DNA of 64,000 nt from Rufibacter roseolus. Its GTDB lineage: Bacteria > Bacteroidota > Bacteroidia > Cytophagales > Hymenobacteraceae. The stretch is from assembly GCF_017916365.1 (NCBI RefSeq), contig NZ_JAFMSU010000002.1, positions 930,001 through 994,000 on the forward strand, written 5' to 3'. The notes under the pieces were generated by a model. That model ran no database searches, was not told the origin of the DNA, and was given only the letters and a program-made list of their open reading frames with translations. Position 1 is the first letter of the stretch, and each line of letters starts with the position of its first letter. Positions 36,717-45,201 of this stretch are shown in pieces. A program made the position numbers and the translations under genes.

Positions 36717-37925
36717 ATGATAGAATCCCAAATCTTAACTGTAAGCAATAGAATCAACTGGGAGAAGATGGCAGAATTGTCTCTGGATCTTTTCTGCACT
36801 TTAGATCAGGCAGGGGTGTACCTCTATGCCAGCGAGGCCTGCCAGGATATGCTGGGCTACCGCAGCTGGGAAGTTGAGGGAATACACTACACAGATCTAG
36901 TACACCCGCAAGACCTGACCAGAACCCAGCAGGCATTTCAGGTAGCGGCTAACGGAACAAGGCAGCAATTTGAGAACCGCATGATCCATAAAGATGGCCA
37001 GGAAGTGTGGGTGCTTTGGTCGGTGGCTTGGTCAGAGGAAGAGGGCACCATGTTCTGCGTAGGGCGGAATATCACCGGCTTTAAGTTCAGGGAACAAAAG
37101 CCCCAGCAGGCTGGGCAGAGTTTCAGGCCTGTTTTCAGGAAAGAGCCCCTGAACCATCAAGGTTCTTCCCTCCTTACCTCTAATGTGGAGGAAAGCGGGT
37201 GCCAGGAAACCAAGCTGCAACTGTCTAAACTGACCCTAGACTTGCAAAGGAAGAACGGGGATCTCCAGCAATTCACCTACATCGTGTCCCATAACCTGCG
37301 CAGCCCGGTGGCCAATGCCATGGGACTCGCCAACTTGCTGGCCACCACAGACCGGAACTCGGCTGCCTTTGACCGGTCTTTGTCTTTCCTGCGCCTGAGC
37401 CTGTTGCGCATGGACAATGTGCTCAGGGATATGAATACGATCCTGACCATTAGGGACCGGAGGGGTAATGTAGAGCGGGAGAAGGTAGATATCAAAGAGG
37501 TGATTTTGCAGGCCATGTCTTCTCTAGAGGACCAACTAAGAAGTGCCGGAGCTACCATCAACCTAGATATTACCGATGGATTATCTGTGCAGGCCAATAA
37601 GGCTTATGTATACAGCATCATCCTCAACCTTCTGTCTAATTCCGTGAAGTACAGGGCCGTAGAACGGGAATTGGAGGTAAACATCAAATGCTACCTTAAT
37701 GACAAGAAAGAAACAACTATCTTCTTTTCAGACAACGGATCGGGATTTGATATGGAGAAGAACCGCAACAATGTCTTCAAACTGTACAAGCGCTTCCATG
37801 CCCACACCGAGGGGCGCGGCATGGGTTTGTTTCTCATCAAAACACACCTTGATTCTTTAGGCGGCCGCATTGACGTAGACAGCAAGGTAGGCCAGGGCAC
37901 CTGCTTTTTAATCAACTTACCATAG
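36717..37925 (+). CDS. PAS domain sensor histidine kinase
   Basis: 402 residues from ATG 36717 (the frame opens at a TTG at 36642, which is less likely). No membrane segments, so cytosolic. An N-terminal PAS domain (LDLFCTLDQAGVYLYASEACQDMLGY...MFCVGRNIT) is followed by a linker, the phosphoacceptor helix FTYIVSHNLRSPVANAMGLA and a HATPase domain with NLLSNSVKY (N box) and FSDNGSGFD / GRGMGLFLIKTHLDSLGG (G boxes). The adjacent genes contain no response regulator. It would sense a cytosolic signal through PAS. Confidence 0.92.
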   Translation: MIESQILTVSNRINWEKMAELSLDLFCTLDQAGVYLYASEACQDMLGYRSWEVEGIHYTDLVHPQDLTRTQQAFQVAANGTRQQFENRMIHKDGQEVWVLWSVAWSEEEGTMFCVGRNITGFKFREQKPQQAGQSFRPVFRKEPLNHQGSSLLTSNVEESGCQETKLQLSKLTLDLQRKNGDLQQFTYIVSHNLRSPVANAMGLANLLATTDRNSAAFDRSLSFLRLSLLRMDNVLRDMNTILTIRDRRGNVEREKVDIKEVILQAMSSLEDQLRSAGATINLDITDGLSVQANKAYVYSIILNLLSNSVKYRAVERELEVNIKCYLNDKKETTIFFSDNGSGFDMEKNRNNVFKLYKRFHAHTEGRGMGLFLIKTHLDSLGGRIDVDSKVGQGTCFLINLP

Positions 37926-38163
37926 CCTTAGCATTCAAACTACTGTCGGAACAATTTATAGGTTTCATCCTCTCTTTTGCCGGTGTTTTTTAAAAAATAG
38001 GCTCTAAATACCTTCTTAGACTTAACTAAACAAACATTTTATATACCATTCAATAATTAACTATTCCTTAACCACTTACATCATTTCTCAAACAATACTT
38101 TACTTACATTCAACTAAACTTTAATGCATACTTTATTCAATCACCAATTACCCCTTAAGTTTT

Positions 38164-38577
38164 ATGCAGAATTCTATACCCTTAGGACAATTCCTGAGAT
38201 TAACCCAAAATTTAAAGCTGTCAAATCTGCAGCACATGATGAGAAACCAGAACCTGTTGAAACTGGTAACGGGTGAGGCGTTTTCGCCCTGGGAGTATAT
38301 CTGTGCCACCTCCTTTATAGATGATCATTCCCACTTTGGGCAATACCTGATCAATATCACTTACCTGGGTTACGACCAGACTTGCTTCTACTTCCGGGAT
38401 AAAGATGGCTACCTCATCAAGAGCAATTACATCTTCACCAGCCTGGGCCAAAGACCTACCATCGTGTTAACCAGGGTCAGTGTCCATTCCCCCGAGGAAC
38501 TGGGAACCGTACTCCAGCTTAATCTGAATCAAAAGGCGCCCCAACCTACTTGCGCAGGAGACTTGGCCTTCATCTAA
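38164..38577 (+). CDS. Hypothetical protein
   Basis: 137 residues with no signal peptide or membrane segment. Alternating strand-like stretches (QYLINITYLGYDQTCFYFRDKDGYLIKSN, RPTIVLTRVSVHSPEEL) suggest a small alpha/beta fold. I do not recognise a family. The ATG follows an AT-rich region and the coding pattern looks genuine. Confidence is moderate. Confidence 0.6.
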   Translation: MQNSIPLGQFLRLTQNLKLSNLQHMMRNQNLLKLVTGEAFSPWEYICATSFIDDHSHFGQYLINITYLGYDQTCFYFRDKDGYLIKSNYIFTSLGQRPTIVLTRVSVHSPEELGTVLQLNLNQKAPQPTCAGDLAFI

Positions 38578-38833
38578 AAGCTGGTTCCCATGTTTACACC
38601 CTACTGCCCTTAGTAATCCAACATATTCTGCCTGGCCTTCTCTCTTCTTAGATCCCTCCTATCCAATTAATGTTTTGCTCTAAGAATCTCCCATTTGCCG
38701 CCAATGGTGTTGGGGAGAAACTTAAGGGCTTGACCTTAACAAGAAAACTGTTTCCTTTTATCTGGCTGCAGCAAAACAAACCATTACCTTACATCGGGTC
38801 TGTTACCGGAAAATGTCATAACTTACGCTATTT

Positions 38834-38866
38834 GTTTAGGGCCGATCTCAGGAAAACGGCCCCAAA
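38834..38866. repeat. Diverged family A palindrome
   Basis: GTTTAGGGCCGATCTC followed by GGAAAACGGCCCCAAAT; the arms GGGCC/GGCCC and the flanks match family A. It lies just upstream of the likely ATG at 38898, which supports this start over the upstream ATG at 38670. Confidence 0.5.
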
Positions 38867-38897
38867 TGTAAGACCTACACAAACCAACAGACAGCCC

Positions 38898-40157
38898 ATG
38901 AGTCAGTTTTCAGAACAGCAGTTACGGGAGGCGTTTCCGGCCTTGAGACCAGTAGAAAACAAGAAGCCTTTCCTCTTTTTTGATGGACCGGGCGGCACCC
39001 AAATGGCCCAACAGGCAGTAGATGCTATGGTGGGCTACATCTCGCAGGGCATGGCCAACCTGCACGGCGCCTTCCCCACTAGTATCCGTACCGATGATCT
39101 TCTGCTGGAAGGCAGAAAAGCCGTTGCCGATCTGCTGAACTGCGCCTCTACAGAGGTGGCCTTCGGGCAGAACATGACCTCGCTTGCGTTTTCCATTGCG
39201 CGCAGCCTAGGACCGTTCCTCACCAGTTCTGACGAGGTAGTGGTCACGGAGCTGGATCACCGGGCCAACGTGGATCCGTGGGTAACCCTGGCGAATGATA
39301 AAGGCGCTACCGTGAAGTTTATTCCCGCCAACCCCAATACCTACACCCTGGAACTAGGCAGCCTGAACGAGATCATCACCGAGAACACCAAGCTGGTGGC
39401 AGTGGGTTTGTCTTCCAACGTGACCGGCACCGTCACCGATGTACAAAGCATCATCGCCCGGGCCAAGGAGGTGAACGCGCTGGTGGTGATAGATGCCGTG
39501 CATGCGGTGCCGCACCTGACCATGGATTTCAAAAAACTGGGCTGCGACGTGCTGTTGTGCTCGGCTTACAAGTTCTTCGGTCCTCACCTGGGCATTGCCG
39601 TGATTGCTGCTTCTTTGTTTGAGAAACTACCAGTGTACAAACTGGCCCCGGCTCCCCAGGCAATCCCCGATAAACTGGAAACAGGCACCCAAAACCACGA
39701 GGGCATTGCGGGGCTGGTGGGCGCCATACAATTCATCCAAAGCTTAGGCGAAGGTTCCACCAGGAGGGAGCAACTCACTTCCGGCATGCTGCGCATTGCC
39801 AACCATGAAGACGAACTGGCCTACCGGGTGGAAAGCATCTTGATGAATACCCCGGAAGTACGTCTTTACCGCGCGCCGGAGGGCACTCCTAAAACGCCAA
39901 CGTTTGCTTTTACCATAGAGAACGTGAACGCCCGCGAAGTCACCACATGGTTTGCCCGGAACTACAACATGTGCATCGCCGATGGACACTTTTACGCCTC
40001 CACTTTGGCTGAGAAGCTACAAGTAAATCCTTTGGGCGGCTGGGTTCGCATCGGGTTGGCGCCTTACAATACTTTGGAGGAGATTCAGCTATTTGAACAA
40101 GCCTTGCAGGAGTTTATTTCAACCCAGGTAAAGAAGCCACAGCCTTCTCAGGTATAG
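38898..40157 (+). CDS. Cysteine desulfurase-like class V aminotransferase
   Basis: 419 residues from ATG 38898; an upstream in-frame ATG at 38670 adds 76 residues of non-family sequence that includes a palindromic repeat, so it is rejected. PLP-fold motifs are GPGGTQMAQQAVDAM, ASTEVAFGQNMTSLAFSIARS, and LVVIDAVHAVPH...DVLLCSAYKFFGPHLG with the PLP lysine. It resembles SufS/CsdA-like or kynureninase-related class V enzymes; the substrate cannot be told. A strong palindrome terminator follows. Confidence 0.88.
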   Translation: MSQFSEQQLREAFPALRPVENKKPFLFFDGPGGTQMAQQAVDAMVGYISQGMANLHGAFPTSIRTDDLLLEGRKAVADLLNCASTEVAFGQNMTSLAFSIARSLGPFLTSSDEVVVTELDHRANVDPWVTLANDKGATVKFIPANPNTYTLELGSLNEIITENTKLVAVGLSSNVTGTVTDVQSIIARAKEVNALVVIDAVHAVPHLTMDFKKLGCDVLLCSAYKFFGPHLGIAVIAASLFEKLPVYKLAPAPQAIPDKLETGTQNHEGIAGLVGAIQFIQSLGEGSTRREQLTSGMLRIANHEDELAYRVESILMNTPEVRLYRAPEGTPKTPTFAFTIENVNAREVTTWFARNYNMCIADGHFYASTLAEKLQVNPLGGWVRIGLAPYNTLEEIQLFEQALQEFISTQVKKPQPSQV

Positions 40158-40164
40158 GCTTTTG

Positions 40165-40200
40165 TTTAGGGGCTGTTTTCGGAAAATCGGTTCCTAAACA
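40165..40200. repeat. Nested palindromic repeat, family A copy
   Basis: GTTTAGG...CCTAAAC outer arms around GCTGTTTTCGGAAAATCGG. It lies between the aminotransferase stop and its terminator. Confidence 0.65.
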
Positions 40201-40222
40201 GCTTTAAAGGTTATTCCATAAT

Positions 40223-40274
40223 GAAGCTACCAAGCCTCTGGAGATGCGTTTATCAAGAGGCTTGGTAGCTTCAC
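40223..40274. terminator. Terminator with 18-bp perfect stem
   Basis: TGAAGCTACCAAGCCTCT (40223-40240) pairs perfectly with AGAGGCTTGGTAGCTTCA (40257-40274) and is followed by CTTTTCTC. Confidence 0.75.
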
Positions 40275-40449
40275 TTTTCTCACCTAAGAAAAAGCCACTA
40301 GATGCTGGTATGCGTTTGTTCTGTCTCTGGCCCATGGGGAAATAACGGTACTACCTGGTAGGTATTGAACCATAAGACAGGGGCTGATGTGATCTTCTGC
40401 GGTGAGTGGATTATTCTCCTTAATTTGCAGCCTCAAAAAGAAGAAAAAG

Positions 40450-41196
40450 GTGCTGGAGATAATCTATGAAGATGCGCACTACGTGGCCATCAACAAGCCC
40501 AACGGTTTACTGGTGCACCGCACCCGCATTGCCGAAGAGAAAAAGGAGTTTGCCCTGCAACTGCTGCGCGACCAACTGGGGATACGCGTACACGCCGTGC
40601 ACCGCCTGGACCGGGGAACCTCTGGCGTGCTGCTTTTTGCCAAATCACCGGAAGCGACAGCCCCATTGGTGAAAGCCTTTGCCGAGCGGCAACCGGATAA
40701 AACCTATTTTGCTATCGTGCGTGGGTACGCCCCCGAGGCAGGCACCATTGACAGCCCCATCCGCCCTGACAAAGACCACCAGCACAAAGAAGCCCAGGAT
40801 GCCATCACCCACTTCAGCCGTTTGGCCACTGTGGAATTGCCCATCCCTGTGGGTCGCTACCAAACCGCCCGCTACAGCCTGGTCAAGATCAAGCCGGAGA
40901 CCGGCCGCATGCACCAGATCAGGAAACACTTTGCGCACCTCCGGCACTATATTATTGGGGATAAAAAGCACGGCGACTGGCGCCATAACCTCATGTTCCT
41001 GGAGCAACTGCAAAGTTCAACCATGCTGCTGCATTCTGCTTCCTTAAGTTTTGAGCATCCGTTTACCGGCGAAAACGTGGAAATAAAAGCCTCTATGCCA
41101 GAGAACATGCGCCGCCTTTGCCAGGAGTTTTCCTGGTTAGAGATAGTGGACCAACAGCAGGAACTTCCGTTGCCAGTGCCGCCCATTAGTGAGTGA
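40450..41196 (+). CDS. truC: tRNA pseudouridine synthase C
   Basis: 248 residues from GTG 40450, the point where the family sequence VLEIIYEDAHYVAINKPNGLLVHR begins; GTG 40402 upstream would add 16 residues of Lys-rich sequence. RluA-family motifs are HRLDRGTSGVLLFAKSPEA (with the catalytic aspartate) and ETGRMHQIRKHFAHLRHYIIGDKKHGD. The size and sequence resemble TruC, which isomerises U65 of tRNAs. A poly-A ribosome-site-like run AAGAAAAAGG precedes the start. Confidence 0.88.
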   Translation: MLEIIYEDAHYVAINKPNGLLVHRTRIAEEKKEFALQLLRDQLGIRVHAVHRLDRGTSGVLLFAKSPEATAPLVKAFAERQPDKTYFAIVRGYAPEAGTIDSPIRPDKDHQHKEAQDAITHFSRLATVELPIPVGRYQTARYSLVKIKPETGRMHQIRKHFAHLRHYIIGDKKHGDWRHNLMFLEQLQSSTMLLHSASLSFEHPFTGENVEIKASMPENMRRLCQEFSWLEIVDQQQELPLPVPPISE

Positions 41197-41240
41197 TCCA
41201 TTGGTCAACCATCCAATCTAAACTGGTACAATGTTTTAAC

Positions 41241-42263
41241 CTATACCCTCACCACCACCTTTCCTACGGTTTTGCCGCTTTGGAATAGCCTAATGGCCTC
41301 GTACATTTGGTTAAATTCAAACACGTGCCCAATGTGCTGGGGCTTAAGGCCGAGGTCCTGCAACTCCCGGAGCAAGCGGTGCATCAAATCTGTCTGCTCG
41401 TAGAGGTAGATGAGGTTGAAGCCCATGAGTGATTTGTTCAAGGTAGGTAACTTGAGCGGGTCTATTTGCGGGCGCCGCAGAAACTTCCAGATGAGTTTAG
41501 GGTAATTGGGTTTTGCGCCGTAGCTGGAGAAACTGGCATTGCCGTACACCACCATCCGGCCCATGGGTGCCATGATTTCCCAGCCTTGCTGCAGAATTTT
41601 CCCGCCAATGCATTCCATAATCAATTCCAATGGGCGCCCACGCAAGGCTTCCTCTAACTTTCTCTTGAAATCACCACCCCGCAGGATAACCGCATCATAG
41701 GCCTCTTCTTCCTGTAAAAACCTGACTTTGTTTTCCTGTCCCACACTGCCTATGGTATATGTCCCCAGTTTTTTACAGATGCGGTTGGCCAGGATGCCCA
41801 CCCCACCGGCGGCGCTATGGATGAGCACTGTCATGCCCGGCTGTAGGTTCCCCAATTGGGTGAGGGCATAGTAGGCGGTGAGTCCCTGCACCAGGAACCC
41901 CGCCCCTTCCTCAAAGCTCCACTCCTGGGGCAAGGCAATGACATACCGGTGGTTAATATTCAGATGCGAGACATAACCGCCAAACTTAGTGGCACCCATG
42001 ACCCGGTCGCCTACTTGCCATTCTGCTACTCCTGACCCAACGGCCACCACCACCCCTGAGAATTCCAGGCCCGGAATAAAGGAACCTGCAGGGGTCGCAC
42101 TGTAAAGCCCCTGCATGGCAAAAATATCGGCGAAATTAAGCCCGATGGCCTTCACCTGAACGCACACTTCATCGGGTTTTGGATAGCTTATGCGCTCTGT
42201 TTGCAGGGCAAGGTCATGTAAGGAGCCTGCTTTGGGCATGCGGTAAACCTGGCGGGTGAGCAT
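41241..42263 (-). CDS. Zinc-independent quinone oxidoreductase (MDR family)
   Basis: 340 residues from ATG 42263 (42266 is equally possible; the frame extends to 42305). GroES-like domain (VCVQVKAIGLNFADIFAMQGLYSATP...VVVAVGSG), then NADPH-binding Rossmann segment VLIHSAAGGVGILANRICKKLG. The absence of zinc-ligand cysteines places it with zeta-crystallin or VAT-1-like quinone oxidoreductases. It has no obvious operon partner. Confidence 0.9.
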   Translation of the reverse strand: MLTRQVYRMPKAGSLHDLALQTERISYPKPDEVCVQVKAIGLNFADIFAMQGLYSATPAGSFIPGLEFSGVVVAVGSGVAEWQVGDRVMGATKFGGYVSHLNINHRYVIALPQEWSFEEGAGFLVQGLTAYYALTQLGNLQPGMTVLIHSAAGGVGILANRICKKLGTYTIGSVGQENKVRFLQEEEAYDAVILRGGDFKRKLEEALRGRPLELIMECIGGKILQQGWEIMAPMGRMVVYGNASFSSYGAKPNYPKLIWKFLRRPQIDPLKLPTLNKSLMGFNLIYLYEQTDLMHRLLRELQDLGLKPQHIGHVFEFNQMYEAIRLFQSGKTVGKVVVRV

Positions 42264-42647
42264 CATCTGATTATAAATTAATAGGCTAATACCACAACGA
42301 GACACCGGCTACCAGGTTAGCTCTTTTTGGTAGTAGAAGGGGTAAAAAATAAAAAATCCAACCATTCACCTATTGATTTAAATAGCTATGCTTCCTCCAT
42401 AGAAAGAAGGCGAAATAAAATTTGGGGCAATAATTGCTAGAAGCATTTACTAGAACGAAGGAAGGTCCAATGTGAGGCTGGCTTTTTCTTTCTGATAGAG
42501 GTTGAACCTGATGGAAATATTGAACACAAACGGACAGCGTCTAACAAGTAATTCAGGCCTCATGCTTGAACTTTGTTGTTTTTGTCTAACCAAAATACAA
42601 TATTGCTTATAAATAAATTTCAGCACGCAATTTGTAGTACAATAGGC
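42264..42647. other. Intergenic, no gene seen
   Basis: AT-rich sequence between divergent genes; no repeats, terminators or protein-like frames recognised. Confidence 0.45.
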
Positions 42648-42884
42648 ATGGAAAGATATGCTAAGGAACAGGTTTCCAAAGAAGTACTAGAAGTTATTCT
42701 GGACCACTATGCCCCAAAACTCACGTCAAAGGGCTTCAGTCTGTTTGGGATAAACATAACCTATTACTTCCCGCAGGAGGAAACGGAGGGAGAAGAATGC
42801 AATCCGGTGGCGTTTTCCATCAAAGAAGATTCTGTAGACTCTTACTACATATTGGCTACCCAGGAAACCAATCTTCCCAGATAA
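42648..42884 (+). CDS. Hypothetical protein
   Basis: 78 residues from ATG 42648 (the same frame is open from 42573 with less protein-like sequence). The start MERYAKEQVSKEVLEVILDHYAPKLTSKGF is helical, followed by short strands; no family is recognised. Moderately convincing because of its composition. Confidence 0.5.
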   Translation: MERYAKEQVSKEVLEVILDHYAPKLTSKGFSLFGINITYYFPQEETEGEECNPVAFSIKEDSVDSYYILATQETNLPR

Positions 42885-42960
42885 AGGTCTTCACCCACAA
42901 TGAAAGACCTGCGCATGTTGCAAATCAGCTTTCTTACCTGGGATAACCCTTTTGCAACAG

Positions 42961-43043
42961 GTTTTTTTGAAAAACAGCCCGGAAACAAGGACAGGATGAC
43001 CGTGTAAATTCCCTTTGTTTTTCTTCGAACCAGGCCCAAAAAC
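42961..43043. repeat. Two diverged family A half-sites
   Basis: GTTTTTTTGAAAAACAGCCC at 42961-42980 and GAACCAGGCCCAAAAAC at 43027-43043 match parts of family A; they may be the halves of one disrupted copy. Confidence 0.45.
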
Positions 43044-43142
43044 AGTTAAAAAGTAGGAATAGATTTTAGAGGAGAACAGAGCCGTGGCGGTGTTTTCGTT
43101 CATCGGGTAACAACTGGCAAGGCTTTAATTTTTGAGTGGTTT

Positions 43143-43388
43143 ATGGAGAGAAAAGATTCTATACTGTTGGCTTTGCTGGCTAAGGTGGGGAAACTTCCGG
43201 AGCCTTATGATCATCCTACCCTTTCATGGGAGATTGCTGAGGAAACCCATCTGCCGCTGCACTGTGTCCTGGTGCTTTGCAAAGAACTCTCTGAGGAAGG
43301 TTTAGTGGCCATCAGCTCCCTTAATGAACCTCCCCTGCTGTACCTCACCAAAACCGGGGTGATCCGTGCCCGGCGGCATCAGGCGTAG
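43143..43388 (+). CDS. Small helix-turn-helix-like protein
   Basis: 81 residues. The order helix (DSILLALLAKVGKL), helix-turn-helix-like region (SWEIAEETHLPLHCVLVLCKELSEEGLVAI) and strand pair (EPPLLYLTKTGVIRARRH) is that of a winged-helix fold. No family is assigned; it may bind DNA. Its start has no clear ribosome-binding site. Confidence 0.55.
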   Translation: MERKDSILLALLAKVGKLPEPYDHPTLSWEIAEETHLPLHCVLVLCKELSEEGLVAISSLNEPPLLYLTKTGVIRARRHQA

Positions 43389-43571
43389 CCTCCCAGGATT
43401 TTCAACTTAAGGATTCGCTCGCTATAAGGGATAAGGAAAGCCTTCATCTCCCTCTAACACTTCATAAAGAGAGCTCAGCCTGATTTTATTGACGCCTTCC
43501 TTCATCTATGTTTTGGCCCGGGAATGCAAAAACAGGCCGTATTTCTACGGCAGATCTGTAGGTTTAAGAAA

Positions 43572-44687
43572 CTAAGCTCTGGGCTGCGTTGGCTTACCGG
43601 TGTGCTTTTTGGGTATCCTGATAAAAAAGGTGGTGCCTTTGCCTTCGGTGCTCTCAAACCAGATTTCTCCGCGGTGCCATTCCACAATGGTTTTCACGAT
43701 GGATAAGCCCAGCCCAACGGTGGTTTCTCCCTTCAAGCCAGGTCTCCGGGCAGGCGTAAATTTCTCGAACAGGTTTTCCTGTAACCTTTCCGGGATTCCA
43801 ATTCCGGTATCGGCTACCTTCACCAACACTGCATCTCCTACCTCTTCCAAGCTTACGGTAATAGAGCCACCATCTGGGGTAAATTTGAGTGCGTTGGAGA
43901 TAAGGTTGGTGATGACCTGCATAAACTTAAGGTCATCAATCTCCACGAAGATCTCGTCGGCGCTGGAAACGAAATTTACTGCCAGCGGCAGCAGTTCCAC
44001 GCCAAGTATTTCATACTCAATCATGGCTTCCCTCATCTTCTCCACCAGGTTCACCCTGCGGGTTACCAGATTGGTGTGGGAAGACTCCAGAAATTCCTGG
44101 TTCATGAACTCCCTGAGCATATCAGAACCTTGCTTGCTGATGCGTTCAATAAGGTTCAGTACATGCTGGGTATCCTCATCCTGGTGGTCCTTCAGTTGAT
44201 CGGCCAGCAACCCAGACAGGTTCTGGATCATCCCTAGGGGTCCAGCCAGGTCATGGGCCAGAATGTTGAGCACACTGTTCTTCTTATTCGAAAACCGCTT
44301 CAGGTGATCATTGTACCGCCTGGCGGCACTTATATCCTCCATGTGGCCTACCAACAGTTTTCCAGAATCATTGTCTACCAGTGAGGCGGTAAGGCAAACC
44401 CATTGCTCCTCCAAATCAGGGAACTGTACCCTGAACTCAATGGAGGTGGGTACCCGCTGGTTTTGCAATTGCGCAAACCAATCCTGCACAAATTCCTGAT
44501 CTTCTGGGTGTACAAAGGAGAGTAAAGTCTGGGGTTGGGCACTTCCAGTAGAAATCTTGAAAGAGGCTAGGAACTCAGGACTTTGATACGCAAATGCTTC
44601 TGCGGCTACATCATAAGCAAAAAAAGCCTGTCCGGTTTGTTCTAACAGAACCTGGTATAAGCCTGAAGAAGGATTCTGGGTTTCCAT
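43572..44687 (-). CDS. PAS domain sensor histidine kinase
   Basis: 371 residues from ATG 44687; the open frame extends to 44837, but that part has an unnatural Cys-rich composition. PAS domain (LYQVLLEQTGQAFFAYDVAAEAFAY...LVGHMEDISAARRYNDHLKRF), phosphoacceptor helix VLNILAHDLAGPLGMIQNLSG (His followed by Asp-Leu), N box NLISNALKFTPDGG and G boxes VADTGIGIP and VGLGLSIVKTIVEWHRG. Soluble and probably cytosolic. No response regulator neighbours it. Confidence 0.92.
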   Translation of the reverse strand: METQNPSSGLYQVLLEQTGQAFFAYDVAAEAFAYQSPEFLASFKISTGSAQPQTLLSFVHPEDQEFVQDWFAQLQNQRVPTSIEFRVQFPDLEEQWVCLTASLVDNDSGKLLVGHMEDISAARRYNDHLKRFSNKKNSVLNILAHDLAGPLGMIQNLSGLLADQLKDHQDEDTQHVLNLIERISKQGSDMLREFMNQEFLESSHTNLVTRRVNLVEKMREAMIEYEILGVELLPLAVNFVSSADEIFVEIDDLKFMQVITNLISNALKFTPDGGSITVSLEEVGDAVLVKVADTGIGIPERLQENLFEKFTPARRPGLKGETTVGLGLSIVKTIVEWHRGEIWFESTEGKGTTFFIRIPKKHTGKPTQPRA

Positions 44688-45201
44688 GTTGCAGTAATGA
44701 CAGGTACATCTAAAGTCATCGCTCTCCAATCTACCAAAAAAAGAGAGGAAATGTTTAGCTAAGCAAAAATACGGACCACGCATCCTGCTTTTCCGCAATC
44801 CTTGATCCCCAATTCTGGCCAGAGAAAAGGATATCAATCCAACGCCTTCTTATTAGCTGATACTCAGGATAACTTTTTCTGATGGTAGGCAAAGCAACAG
44901 GGGGATAGCTGATTTAAGGCCATTTTTATGAAACATGCAGAAAACCGCTTTTAACTTTTAAAGCCCGGTTTACAGAAAAGACAATAGGTTTAGATGAAAA
45001 CAAATCAGGAGAAACTGATTGGGCTAAAAAAGTAACAAAATTATATCTGGTAAAAATATATTTTGATTAATTATAATTATAGCTATATTAGAAGATTATA
45101 AAACCAATATTTTATGTAAAGTAAGCTTCTGCGCCAAAGTTAGGCACAAGGGAAAGAAAGCAGAAGGTAAGCCATTAAGGATTCATCAGAAAAAATTTTA
45201 T
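44688..45201. other. Intergenic, AT-rich; possible minus-strand promoter
   Basis: The sequence 45133-45140 read on the minus strand is TAACTTTG, matching the Bacteroidota -7 element, and points towards the histidine kinase. Without a good -33 element its use is uncertain. Confidence 0.35.

Larger units (their letters stand above)
40158..40449. other. Intergenic with repeat and terminator
   Basis: Contains the family A palindrome at 40165-40200, the aminotransferase terminator at 40223-40274 and then unique sequence leading to truC. Confidence 0.6.

Noticed and set aside
38670-38897. Extended N-terminus of the class V aminotransferase
   Set aside because: The extra 76 residues match no family sequence and include a palindromic repeat; ATG 38898 fits the family start.
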